A stretch of DNA of 64,000 nt from Austwickia sp. (GTDB taxonomy: Bacteria > Actinomycetota > Actinomycetes > Actinomycetales > Dermatophilaceae). The notes under the pieces are model-generated. The model was not told the origin of the DNA, ran no database searches, and saw only the letters and a program-made list of their open reading frames with translations. How positions within the stretch are numbered: position 1 is the stretch's first letter; each line of letters begins with the position of its first letter. The stretch lies in contig CP064985.1 in NCBI GenBank assembly GCA_016699675.1, forward strand, positions 2,666,001-2,730,000. Direction: 5' to 3'. Both the position numbers and the translations under genes were made by a program. Shown here piece by piece: positions 8,483 to 17,087 of this stretch.

Positions 8483-10132
8483 CCCGGATCGTTCACGAGA
8501 CTCGGGTGTGATCGGCGCGTAGAAGCACGGAAGTGCCTGTCCAGCAAGGGAAACTTGGGTTTGCGACGACTCAAGATCTCCGAACCGGAAGGCACTCCGT
8601 AGGTGAAGCGTACTTCGTGGTCTACCGGCTTGTCCGTGACCTCCGATGGTGTCGGCGTGGTGGCCCATGCGGGCAGCGTCGCCACCCGCCTTCTGGCCGA
8701 CCGGGTCGGCCTCACGTCCGAGTTGTCCAAGGTGATGGTCCGCCGCAACTTCGTCCCCGGTCACGACCGCGGCAGGGTGCTGACCGACGTCGCGGTGATG
8801 CTCGCCGACGGCGGGGAGGCGATCGCCGACATCGACGTGCTGCGCCACCAGTCCAGCGTGCTGGGCCGTGTCGCGTCGGCGCCGACGGTGTGGCGGGCAC
8901 TGGACGAGGTCACACCTGGCCGGTTGAAGAGGATCCAGAACGCGCGGGCGCGGGTCCGCCGCCAGGTCTGGTCCCAGCTGCCTGACGGCGTCCCGGCGAG
9001 CAAGGTCGCCGGGACCGATCTTGACGATCTGATCGTGCTCGACACCGACGCGACCATCGTGATCAGCCACAGCGAGAAGGAGAACGCGGCGGCCACGTTC
9101 AAGCGGACCTTCGGGTTCCACCCACTCGGGGTGTGGTGCGACAACACGAGTGAGTTCCTCGCCGCCAAGCTCCGCGCTGGCAATGCCGGCTCGAACACCG
9201 CCGCCGACCACATCGAGGTCCTCACCGACGCGATCGCGCAGATCCCCGGCACGCACCGCAAGAAGCTGCTCATCCGCTCCGACGGCGCGGGCGCATCGCA
9301 CAAGCTGCTGGACTGGCTTACCGAGCAGAACCGGGTCCGTGGCCGCAGCGTGGAGTACAGCGTGGGTTTCGCGGTCACCGAGAAGATCCGCGACGCCATC
9401 GACCTGGTCCCGAAGAAGGTCTGGACCCCGGCACTCGACGCCGACGGTGGGATCCGCGAAGGAGGTGACGTCGCCGAGCTCACCGGGCTCTTGGACCTGA
9501 GCAGCTGGCCGACCGGAATGCGCGTCATCGTGCGCCGCGAACGACCCCATCCCGGCGCCCAACTGTCGCTGTTCGAGGAACGTGACGGCTGGCGCTACCA
9601 AGCCTTCGTCACCAACACCACGACCGGACAACTGGCTTTCCTCGAGGCCCGGCATCGGGCGCACGCTCGGGTCGAGGACCGGATCCGGCACGCCAAGGAC
9701 TCGGGGCTGGGGCGGTTCCCGTCGCGGGAGTTCGAGATCAACCGGGTGTGGCTGATGCTGGTGCAGATCGCTGCCGACCTGACCGCATGGACCCGGCTCC
9801 TCGCACTGACCGGAGACGCGAAGTCGCTGGCGGCGTGTGAGCCGAAAGCGCTGCGCTACCGCTTCCTTCACGTCCCAGCCCGGCTGACTCACAGCGCCCG
9901 CCGACGACGCTTGCGGATACCCGAGTCGTGGCCATGGGCGGCCGCGATCGTCGCAGTCTTCGCCAACATCGCCGCGATCCCACAACCCGCCTGACCCCCG
10001 TCCGCCCACGACATCACGACCCGGAGAACCGCAGCCCGGCAGCGCCAGCCGGCCCAATGTCGTACCCGCGCACCGTCATCGACTCACCCCACGCAGCGAT
10101 GCCGTCGTCGGCACCGTCATGAAAGACCGGGG
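8483..10132 (+). mobile_element. IS1380-family insertion sequence, complete
   Basis: A 1650-bp element, the normal size for IS1380. Its ends are imperfect inverted repeats (left cccggatcgttcacga, right complement ccccggtctttcatga). It is flanked on both sides by the tetranucleotide CTAG (8479-8482 and 10133-10136), a plausible 4-bp target duplication. A second IS1380 end in this window (63394 on) begins with the same CCCGGAT, which supports the boundary. It contains one intact transposase gene. Confidence 0.75.
8603..9994 (+). CDS. IS1380-family transposase
   Basis: A 463-residue DDE transposase starting at GTG with the family's typical N-terminus MKRTSWSTGLSV. Recognisable blocks are LLADRVGLT, then DTDATIVISHSEKENAAATFK with a catalytic aspartate, then LLIRSDGAGASHKLLDWL, and near the end the family motif LEARHRAHARVEDRIRHAKDSGL, which contains the YREK-like region with the last acidic residue, followed by FEINRVWLMLVQIAADL. 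The frame is open and full length. It sits inside the tandem repeat region between a secreted protein and a 13E12-type gene and disrupts no recognised coding sequence. Confidence 0.95.
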   Translation: MKRTSWSTGLSVTSDGVGVVAHAGSVATRLLADRVGLTSELSKVMVRRNFVPGHDRGRVLTDVAVMLADGGEAIADIDVLRHQSSVLGRVASAPTVWRALDEVTPGRLKRIQNARARVRRQVWSQLPDGVPASKVAGTDLDDLIVLDTDATIVISHSEKENAAATFKRTFGFHPLGVWCDNTSEFLAAKLRAGNAGSNTAADHIEVLTDAIAQIPGTHRKKLLIRSDGAGASHKLLDWLTEQNRVRGRSVEYSVGFAVTEKIRDAIDLVPKKVWTPALDADGGIREGGDVAELTGLLDLSSWPTGMRVIVRRERPHPGAQLSLFEERDGWRYQAFVTNTTTGQLAFLEARHRAHARVEDRIRHAKDSGLGRFPSREFEINRVWLMLVQIAADLTAWTRLLALTGDAKSLAACEPKALRYRFLHVPARLTHSARRRRLRIPESWPWAAAIVAVFANIAAIPQPA

Positions 10133-10151
10133 CTAGTGCGGGTCGCCGCCG

Positions 10152-10231
10152 TGCATCGGCTATCGGCGTGGGTGTGGCACCGCACGCGGTGGAACCGCGC
10201 CGGCCAGCGCCGTCACGTCGGGTAGGCCCTC
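10152..10231. repeat. ~80-bp direct repeat, copy 2
   Basis: The second copy of the unit at 8391-8470, in the same orientation, immediately before the end of the HNH gene. It differs from copy 1 mainly in the middle (caccgcacgcgg in place of cggcgcacccctg). No coding capacity of its own is apparent. Confidence 0.75.
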
Positions 10232-10251
10232 GCCCACCGGGTCGTCGAGAC

Positions 10252-12036
10252 TCACGCACGGCGGGTCCAGTGGATGGTGCCGTCGCTGAGGCGGCCGATG
10301 AGTCCGCGGCGGTGGATGTCGGTGTGGTGGCGGGTGCAGAGCAGGGCGAGGTTGTCGACGGTGGTCTCGCCCTGGTCGGCTTCCCATTCGCGCAGGTGGT
10401 GGGCGTCGCACCAGGAGGGTGGTCGGTCGCAGCCGGGGAACGTGCAGCCCTTATCTCGCAGCCGCAGAAAGCGAATCTGGTCGGCGCTGGCGAACCGCGC
10501 CGCCCGGCCCAGATCCAGGACCGCGGAGTCGCTGCCGAGAACCGCGGGGATCAGCAGCGCGTCGCAGGCCAGGCGACGGATCGTGGCGGGGGTCAGGGGG
10601 TTGCCGTGCCCATCGACCCCGTACCCCCGGCCCCGCCGTCCTGGCCCGGTTCGCCCGGCCATGTCGGCCGGCTCAGCCGGCTCAGCGTCGCGCGCAGCTT
10701 CACCCGCGGCGGAGTCAGCAGACGTCGCCGCGCCAAAGTCACAGCCGGTCTCGCCCGTCACGGGTCCGCAGCAACCGTGCTTCGGGCCGCCTGTCCATGT
10801 GTTCCCGCCGCAGTTCGTGCGCCCGGGCGCGCCAGCGCCGGCAGGAGCAGGACGGCTGGTCGGGCTGGTCGGTCTGGTGGGGGTGCTCAGGTGGGTGGCG
10901 AGGGTGTCGTAGTCCAGGGTCACGATGATCTGGGCCTTGGTCGCGGAGGCCGGCCGGACGTGCCCGGACAGGGTGGGGTCGGTGGCGACCACCCGACACA
11001 TCTCGATGATCGCGTCGAGGTTGCGTTGCCCAGCCGTACGGGTGTCGACCTCGCCTTCGGCGGTGCGGCACGGCGCCGCCAACGCATCCAGGGCGGCCTG
11101 CAGCGCGGCGTGCGCGTCGTTGTCCATCGCGTACGTGCCGACCCACAACCCCGCGGCGTTCTTGACCGGGGTTGCGAAACACCGCTCCTGGTGGAGCCGA
11201 TCCTGCTGGTCCTCGAAATCACCCTCGCCGCCGTAGTTCGCGATCAACGCCTCCCGGATCGAGGCCAACGCGCTGATGCTGGCCCCGGACGCGGCGTGGC
11301 TGATCAGCTCCTGCGCGGCCGGCTCCCACCAGTCCGGCGGGATCGCCACGGCCAACAATTTCAGGTCCCCACCCAGGCGGGCCCCGACCGCCAGACTGAT
11401 CCGCCCGGACTGGATCGCCGCGGTCAGCGGGGCCAGCTCGGGACATCGGGAGTCCTCCCAGACCCGCCGGTATGTCCCGGCGACCGCGGTGGTGACCGGG
11501 TGCCCCACCTGCGCGGCCTGCTCACCCACCCAGGACGTGATCTTCGGCCCGATCGGTCGGGGCGAGCCGTCACTGCCAGCGACCACCCCGCGGGCCACGG
11601 CCTCGGCCAGCACCGCCGTGGAGATGCCCTCGGCGAGGGCCCTGAGCGCCACCAGCTCCCCGAACAGGCCCGCCAACTCCGCGGTCGGCACCAACGCCAA
11701 GACCTGCGCCAACCCCGGCAGAGCACCCGGCAGAGCTCTGACAGCCGACGCCGGATCGTCAGCGTCCCCCGATTGCCGCTCCGTGGCTCCCCGTCCAGAC
11801 GCCGGCTGCTCAGCCGTCTGTACGGCCGCTGACACCTCGGGCGCTGACACCTCGCCCTCCGCGTCGCGCTGGTCGTTGCGGGTCAACCCCGCCAACCCGG
11901 CCACCGCACGACGTGCCGCCGCCGACAACCACAACATCGCCTCGAACGCCGACGCACCCGCCGGCAGCGACCCGGGTTCGGCCCAGAGCCCTTCTGCTGT
12001 TTCCCCGTATAGCGGAAGGGTGTGCGATGCGGTCAT
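10252..12036 (-). CDS. DUF222 / 13E12-repeat HNH endonuclease-like protein
   Basis: A 594-residue protein of the actinobacterial 13E12 repeat family. The long N-terminal DUF222 region (from LAQVLALVPTAELAGL onward) is helical. The C-terminus carries the HNH nuclease module CTFPGCDRPPSWCDAHHL, WEADQGETTVDNLALLCTRHH and DIHRRG, with two CxxC-type zinc positions and the His-Asn-His catalytic residues all present. A proline/alanine- and glycine-rich linker separates the two. These proteins occur in many copies in actinobacteria. Their role is not settled; they are often thought to belong to mobile elements. The gene is complete and isolated. Confidence 0.9.
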   Translation of the reverse strand: MTASHTLPLYGETAEGLWAEPGSLPAGASAFEAMLWLSAAARRAVAGLAGLTRNDQRDAEGEVSAPEVSAAVQTAEQPASGRGATERQSGDADDPASAVRALPGALPGLAQVLALVPTAELAGLFGELVALRALAEGISTAVLAEAVARGVVAGSDGSPRPIGPKITSWVGEQAAQVGHPVTTAVAGTYRRVWEDSRCPELAPLTAAIQSGRISLAVGARLGGDLKLLAVAIPPDWWEPAAQELISHAASGASISALASIREALIANYGGEGDFEDQQDRLHQERCFATPVKNAAGLWVGTYAMDNDAHAALQAALDALAAPCRTAEGEVDTRTAGQRNLDAIIEMCRVVATDPTLSGHVRPASATKAQIIVTLDYDTLATHLSTPTRPTSPTSRPAPAGAGAPGRTNCGGNTWTGGPKHGCCGPVTGETGCDFGAATSADSAAGEAARDAEPAEPADMAGRTGPGRRGRGYGVDGHGNPLTPATIRRLACDALLIPAVLGSDSAVLDLGRAARFASADQIRFLRLRDKGCTFPGCDRPPSWCDAHHLREWEADQGETTVDNLALLCTRHHTDIHRRGLIGRLSDGTIHWTRRA

Positions 12037-12618
12037 GGCTCATCTTCTCGAACACAACAGCGATGTGTCAAGCAGTTAGGTGCGGGTAACGGTGGTGTTT
12101 CCACCGGATAAGGGCTCGTCATCCCTCGAATCACCGCGGCAGTCATGGAGTTCCGGAGTTGAGTCCCGCATAGTGGTGTAGCCGGTGGCCGGGTCGATTT
12201 AATACGTCACGCAGATCACCGTTCCGGCCAGCCACAGCCGCGGAGAACCGGATGAACGACCCGGAACAAGAATTGAGTGTCGGCGAGATGAGGTGCTATG
12301 GCACGGCACCGTTCCGGTCCACGCGGGCCAAGGCGGCCATCCCGAGGGCAGGGGCGTGGTCGCACGTGGCGTGCGCGCGCCATCCCACGCCGGTCCCGTT
12401 TGCGTGGAGTTTCATCCCTCCCGTGCAACCAGCGAGGCTGTTCCCGCTGGTGGCCGCGCGATGGGTTCCGGAGTGCACTCCCCACCGTCTTATTTGAACA
12501 AGAAGATCCGTATAAAACACGGCTCCGACCGCGATCACGGGTCGCGGGTCGCCGGTCCAGCACGGTTCCCCTCAGCGGTCACCCCGTCAGACGGCCACCC
12601 CGTCAGATGCCCGCCCCG
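12037..12618. other. Long intergenic region without a supported gene
   Basis: 582 bp between the starts and ends of two minus-strand genes. Base composition is lower in GC than its neighbours, especially around 12480-12530 (ttatttgaacaagaagatccgtataaaacacgg), which looks like promoter-type DNA. Short open frames occur on both strands but have no family resemblance, no good ribosome-binding site and no codon bias. I see no RNA gene. Confidence 0.5.
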
Positions 12619-14481
12619 TCAGGGATCCTGCGAGTAGATCAGCGCGGCGTACGGTCCGATCGTGATCTCGGCGTGCTGCGGGCACCCGTCGTACCAGCCG
12701 TCCCTCGTCACCACGTCCCCCGCGTGGACCGCACCGAACCCGTCGCCGTACCGCGGCGCGTCCGTGTTGGCCCGCAGCCGCCAGCGCCCCGCCCTGGGAA
12801 GGCCCACTGCGTACCCACTCACGGGATGCGTGCTGAGGTTGGCGATCACGACCGTGTCGTCGCCGGGGCCGCCGTTCTCCCAGCGGTGGTAGGCCAGGAT
12901 CTTGCGGTGCTGATCGGCCCGCAGGACGTGAGCGTGCCGCCCGGACAGGCCGCGGGTGATCGTGCGCCCTCCCGCCGCCGCCCGCGCACCATCGCGCCGC
13001 AGCTGGATCAGGTCGCGGGCCAGGTGCAGGAAACACGAAAAGCGGTGCGCCTTGTCCCAGCTCAGGTAGCGGCGGTCGTCGAACCACCGGTCCTCCAGGA
13101 ATTCCTGACCCTGGAAGAGCATGGGTACGCCGAGCGAGGTGAGCGCCAGCGCCAGCCCCAGCGCGGCGCGCTTGCGGGCGTGCCAGGAGTCCGCGGCGCC
13201 CGGCGTGATGGTTTCGGGGACCCGGGCCTTGCCGTTGGCGACCTCGTCGTGGGACTCGGTGAAGACGATGCGCTGATGCGGCATGTGGACGTCGTGCCCC
13301 ACCACCGCCCGGGCGAGCGGGGCCATGTCCCGGTCCTCGTCGCGCGGCTGCTCCAGCACGTGCCGGACCGAATGCACGAAGCCCGCGTCCCACTGGCTGT
13401 GGAAGCCGAGCCCACCGGCGTCACTCGGCCGGGTCACGACGGGGTCGCCCTGCATGTCCTCGGCGATCAGCAGCTTCCAGGGCTGGCGGGCGCACAGGTC
13501 GGCGGTCATCGCGGACAGGTAGCGGTGCCCGGCCGCGATGTAGTCGGCGGGGTTGCGGACGTCGCCCCAGCGGGATCGGATGAAGTTCGTACCGTCGAAC
13601 CGCAGCCCGTCGACCCGGAAGTCCTCCAGCCACATCACCGCCGAGTCGCGCAGGAAGTTGCGAACCTCCTTGCGGCCGTAGTCGGGTCGGGTCGCGCCCC
13701 AGGGGGTGTGGGCACGGCGGTCGTTGAAGAAGTACGCCCCGCCGTAGCGCCGCTTCGCCCAGCCGTCGAAGCGCCACAGGTCGAGGTCCGTGGGACCCAG
13801 GTGGTTGTGGACGATGTCCAGGATGACGGCGATGCCCCGGTCGTGCGCGGCCTGGACGAAGCGCGCGAAGGCCGCCGGGCCGCCGTACGAGCTCTCGATC
13901 GCGTACACGTGCGAGGGGTTATAACCCCAGCTCACGGTCCCCGCGAACTCGAACGGCGGCATCACCTCCACCGCGTTGACCCCCAGCCACGCCAGGTGGT
14001 CCAGGCGGCCGATCGCCTTGTCGAACGTGCCAGGGCCGTGCTCGTCCGCGGCGAAGGTGCGGATGTGCAGCTCGTAGATGACGAGGTCGTCCCAGCCCGG
14101 GGACGTGTACGGCGTGTCGGGCCAGTCCAGAGACGTCGGGTCGAAGACCACGGAATTGCCGACGGAATGGGTGACGGCGCGGGCGCACGGGTCCATCCGC
14201 CACAGGTAGGGGCCGCCACGGCGGACCAGAAACTTGTATTCCGAGCCCGGCCCCGCGTCCGGGACGAACGCCGACCACGTGCCGGCCCGGGCGTGGTCGC
14301 GCGCGAGCATCGTCTTGCGCGGCATCGCCCAGCCGCAGAAGTCGCCGATGACGGCGACATTGCGGGCGTGCGGGGCCCAGACGCGGAAGGTCACGCCGCC
14401 GTCGTGGCAGACCGCGCCCATACCGGCCTGGGTGGAGGGGATTGCGGGCACGGGCGACACCATAAGGGGCGGCTCCGACAA
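12619..14481 (-). CDS. GH13 alpha-glucan branching enzyme-like protein (CBM48 + catalytic domain)
   Basis: A 620-residue protein. Residues ~25-115 form a CBM48/isoamylase N-terminal domain (FRVWAPHARNVAVIGDFCGW). Residues ~130-510 form a GH13 TIM barrel with the usual conserved regions: DIVHNH (222-227), DGLRFDG with the nucleophile D296, LIAEDM with the acid/base E341, and TESHDE with D412. A C-terminal beta domain follows. This architecture is that of GlgB branching enzymes and of malto-oligosyltrehalose trehalohydrolases; the short length and FTESHDEVANGK favour the GlgB side. It would act on glycogen-type alpha-glucans in the cytoplasm. No other glycogen genes are adjacent. Confidence 0.85.
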   Translation of the reverse strand: MSEPPLMVSPVPAIPSTQAGMGAVCHDGGVTFRVWAPHARNVAVIGDFCGWAMPRKTMLARDHARAGTWSAFVPDAGPGSEYKFLVRRGGPYLWRMDPCARAVTHSVGNSVVFDPTSLDWPDTPYTSPGWDDLVIYELHIRTFAADEHGPGTFDKAIGRLDHLAWLGVNAVEVMPPFEFAGTVSWGYNPSHVYAIESSYGGPAAFARFVQAAHDRGIAVILDIVHNHLGPTDLDLWRFDGWAKRRYGGAYFFNDRRAHTPWGATRPDYGRKEVRNFLRDSAVMWLEDFRVDGLRFDGTNFIRSRWGDVRNPADYIAAGHRYLSAMTADLCARQPWKLLIAEDMQGDPVVTRPSDAGGLGFHSQWDAGFVHSVRHVLEQPRDEDRDMAPLARAVVGHDVHMPHQRIVFTESHDEVANGKARVPETITPGAADSWHARKRAALGLALALTSLGVPMLFQGQEFLEDRWFDDRRYLSWDKAHRFSCFLHLARDLIQLRRDGARAAAGGRTITRGLSGRHAHVLRADQHRKILAYHRWENGGPGDDTVVIANLSTHPVSGYAVGLPRAGRWRLRANTDAPRYGDGFGAVHAGDVVTRDGWYDGCPQHAEITIGPYAALIYSQDP

Positions 14482-14612
14482 CGCCGCCTAGGGCCGCCCG
14501 CGCGGGCCGTCGCGCCGCGCGTCGCCGTACGTCGTCGCGGCGCGCGAGCGCGTACGTCGCGCGGCGTCGGTACGTCGTACGCAGGCGGCGGCACGGCGTA
14601 CGTCGTGGCCGG

Positions 14613-15193
14613 TCAGTCGCCGAGGATGGCCAGGTAGTGGACGTCGTACCAGTCGCCGTCGAACAGCAACGCCTCGCGTCCGGTGCCCTCGTGAACGAAA
14701 CCGACCTTCTCGTAGACGTGACGGGCGCGTGGGTTCATGGCGTACACCTCCAGATGGATGCGGTGCAGTCCCATCGTGGTCAGGCCGTGTGCGACGATGA
14801 GCCGGGTCGCCTCCGTGCCGAGCCCGCGGCCGCGTCCGGCCGCGCCGATGAACGTGCGGAAGCCACACGATCGGTTCGCTTCGTCCCAGTCGTTCAGGAC
14901 GGCCTCGCCGACCAGGTGGCCGGTGGTGTTGTCGATGATGGCGAGCACGAGACGATCGTCGGCCCGCGCCCATCCGGCGTAGATCTCGCGGACGCGCTCG
15001 ATGGCGCCGAGCTGCGGCCTTTCGGCGCTCGCGTGGATGGAGCCCGTGAGGCGGCGATGTCGTCGTCGGCGTCGATGATCGCGTCGATCAGGTCAGCGTC
15101 CTCCGCGCGGATCGGGCGCAGGGTGACCAGTTCGCCGCGCAACGTCGGCTTGTCGGTGAACGGGGTCGTCCGTGGGGGGCTCGGCGTACTCAC
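14613..15193 (-). pseudogene. GNAT N-acetyltransferase, broken by one frameshift
   Basis: The N-terminal part, starting at GTG 15193 (TDKPTLRGELVTLRPIRAED), is in one frame. From about 15050 downward the protein continues in another frame as LTGSIHASAERPQ, then GAIERVREIYAGWARADDRLVLAI, and the acetyl-CoA loop GRGRGLGTEATRL to the stop at 14613. The junction, near gcggcg at 15051-15056, reads correctly if one C is restored on the coding strand. The two halves together make a normal ~190-aa GNAT of the RimJ/RimL type. Its start overlaps the stop of the glycosyltransferase (GTGA), so the two were an operon. It is either a recent pseudogene or a base-calling error. Confidence 0.8.
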
Positions 15194-16425
15194 CCACACA
15201 GGATGTCCAGAATTCGCGGGCACCGGCCCATCTGCGCACCGAGCCGCCGCGCGTGTGCCGCGTAGGAGGGGTCGGCGAGGACCTGTCGCGTCGCGAGCGC
15301 AATCCGCGCGGCGCTGACCTGGGCCCGGCCGATGCCGATGCCGGCGCCGCTCCAGGCGACGCGCTGGGCGACGGGGCGCTTGTCCTCGCTGGCCCCGACC
15401 ACGACGAGCGGGACCCCGTGGCGCAGGGCGTGGTTCACGCCGCCGTACCCGCCGTTGGTGATCATCAGCGCGCAGCGGGGGAGCAGGGCGTCATAGGGCA
15501 GGTACCGGGCCGTTCGCGCGTTGCTGGGCAGGTTCGCGGGCGGGGGCGCCCCGCCGGTGGACACCACGACCAGGCACTCCCGGTCGGCCAGAGCCGCCAG
15601 GCTGGGTTCGATGACGGCACTGACGTCGCCGTTGGCGATCGTCCCCTGCGTCACGTGGATGACCGGTTTCTCCTGCTCGAGGTCGTCCCACCATGGCGGG
15701 AGGGGATGGTCGCGGGCGGTGCTCGTCGCCGTCGGCCCCACGAAGTGGATGGGGGTCGTCGCGCGAGGGCGCGGGTACTCGAACCCGGGGCAGGTCAGCT
15801 GGAGGATCCCATCCGTCAGCCCGACCCAGTGGGTGAACCACGTCGGCAGGGGCCGCCCCGTCGACTCCAGCACAAGCTGTTCCGCGAGGGATTGGACCGG
15901 CGCCAACGCTCGGCGCATCGCCCACGCGGTGAGGGGCTCCCGAATGCCGGCCGTCCGCCCAGGTGGGGCGTGCGGCGGAAGCATCACCGGGGTGATCCCC
16001 AGCACGAACACCCGGGGACCGCCGGCCCGCCGCGTCAGGACCAGCGGTATCCCGGCGAGGAAGAAGGGGTCCACCAGCACCGTGTCGGCAGGGAACCCGG
16101 CCAGCACGGCCTGGACCGTGGCCCATCGCGACGGGATGGGTCGCACGAAGGCCTCGATCAGGTCGTGCCGGGCGAGACGGAGACCGCGGAGACCGCGACG
16201 CGCGGGGAACGACGCGTCGAGGTCGGCGTCGTCGAAGTCGGCGCAGGCTTCGAGCAGGGTCACCGAAGCGCCGGCGGCAACGAACTGGTCCCGGTAGCGC
16301 CGCCCGGTGATCACGTGCACCGCGTGGCCGGCGCTGATCAGCTCGTCGACCACGGCCACCGCGGGCGCGACATGGCCGCGCGCCGGCAGGACACAGACGA
16401 GGACTGACCGCGAGAGTGGAGGCAC
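15190..16425 (-). CDS. UGT/MGT-type glycosyltransferase
   Basis: A 411-residue GT-B glycosyltransferase started at GTG 16425, where the Rossmann-like N-terminus SVLVCVLPARGHVAPAVAV begins. The C-terminal donor-binding domain has PVIHVTQGTIANG and the nucleotide-sugar signature around MITNGGYGGVNHALRHGVPLVVVGASEDK. This is the macrolide/UDP-glycosyltransferase group that sugar-modifies small molecules such as antibiotics or lipids. It is transcribed divergently from a TetR gene with a palindromic operator between them, so expression is probably induced by a ligand of that regulator. The broken GNAT gene overlaps its stop codon. Confidence 0.85.
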   Translation of the reverse strand: MPPLSRSVLVCVLPARGHVAPAVAVVDELISAGHAVHVITGRRYRDQFVAAGASVTLLEACADFDDADLDASFPARRGLRGLRLARHDLIEAFVRPIPSRWATVQAVLAGFPADTVLVDPFFLAGIPLVLTRRAGGPRVFVLGITPVMLPPHAPPGRTAGIREPLTAWAMRRALAPVQSLAEQLVLESTGRPLPTWFTHWVGLTDGILQLTCPGFEYPRPRATTPIHFVGPTATSTARDHPLPPWWDDLEQEKPVIHVTQGTIANGDVSAVIEPSLAALADRECLVVVSTGGAPPPANLPSNARTARYLPYDALLPRCALMITNGGYGGVNHALRHGVPLVVVGASEDKRPVAQRVAWSGAGIGIGRAQVSAARIALATRQVLADPSYAAHARRLGAQMGRCPRILDILCG

Positions 16426-16443
16426 GCCGCACCATCCCAAACT

Positions 16444-16456
16444 TAGAGAGACTCTA
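16444..16456. promoter_or_regulatory. TetR operator TAGAG-aga-CTCTA
   Basis: A perfect 5-bp inverted repeat with a 3-nt centre, in the 36-bp gap between the divergent glycosyltransferase and TetR starts. Its position fits autoregulation of the TetR gene and control of the glycosyltransferase. Confidence 0.7.
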
Positions 16457-16461
16457 CGATT

Positions 16462-17043
16462 GTGCCGTACGCCGAGCGCCCGCCCGTCGAAAGCAAGCGG
16501 GCCCAACGCAAGTCAGCGACCCGAACGGCCATCATCGAGGCCGCACTCCGGCTGGTCGATGAGCTGGGCCTGGACGGCACCACCGTGGATCAGATCGCGG
16601 CGGCGGCCGGGGTGTCTCCGGCGACCGTGTTCAACTACTTCCCCGCCAAGGTGGACATCTTCTTCGCCGACGCCGACCTGTATCGGTTCGCCGAGCCGCT
16701 CGACCCGAGGCCCACGCCCGAGGAGACGCTCGCCCGAGCTCTCCAGCGGGCTGTCCACGATCAGCCCTGGACGCGGCCGATCGAGGACCCGCTCACGCGG
16801 TTGCGCTTTGCCGTGGTCCAGCGCGAACCGGAGCTGGCGGCGCGCCAGACGGTGCTGCTGTTCGGCCACGTTCCCGAGCTCGCCGAGGCCCTGCGGCGCG
16901 CACACCCCCACCTCGAGCCCACGCGCGCCGTCGCGCTGACGGGGGCCGCGGTGGGGGCCGTCGTTGCGGTGATTTCGTACGGCGTCGGCGACCTCACCGA
17001 CCGCCTCCGGGCGGCGGCGCAGACCGTGTCGCCACGGCCGTAA
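16462..17043 (+). CDS. TetR-family transcriptional regulator
   Basis: A 193-residue regulator starting at GTG, five bases after the palindromic operator. The N-terminal ~60 residues are a TetR DNA-binding domain (TRTAIIEAALRLVDELGLDGTTVDQIAAAAGVSPATVFNYFPAKVD, quoted here in parts: IIEAALRLVDELG, TTVDQIAAAAGVS, PATVFNYFPAK). The C-terminal helices are the ligand-binding/dimer domain. It most likely represses itself and the divergent glycosyltransferase through the TAGAG-aga-CTCTA site. The very short leader suggests that the operator overlaps the promoter. The inducer is unknown. Confidence 0.92.
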   Translation: MPYAERPPVESKRAQRKSATRTAIIEAALRLVDELGLDGTTVDQIAAAAGVSPATVFNYFPAKVDIFFADADLYRFAEPLDPRPTPEETLARALQRAVHDQPWTRPIEDPLTRLRFAVVQREPELAARQTVLLFGHVPELAEALRRAHPHLEPTRAVALTGAAVGAVVAVISYGVGDLTDRLRAAAQTVSPRP

Positions 17044-17087
17044 GGCCGCGTTGCGGCGAAGGACGTACGCCGTGTGGTGCCGCGGCG

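Noticed and set aside
7628..10057. 809-codon minus-strand frame covering the secreted protein gene and the IS1380
   Set aside because: Only the last 187 codons, from ATG 8191, form a real gene; the rest is antisense to the transposase.
12252..12497. 81-codon frame MNDPEQELSV in the long intergenic region
   Set aside because: No ribosome-binding site, no family resemblance, and frames of similar length exist on the other strand at the same place.
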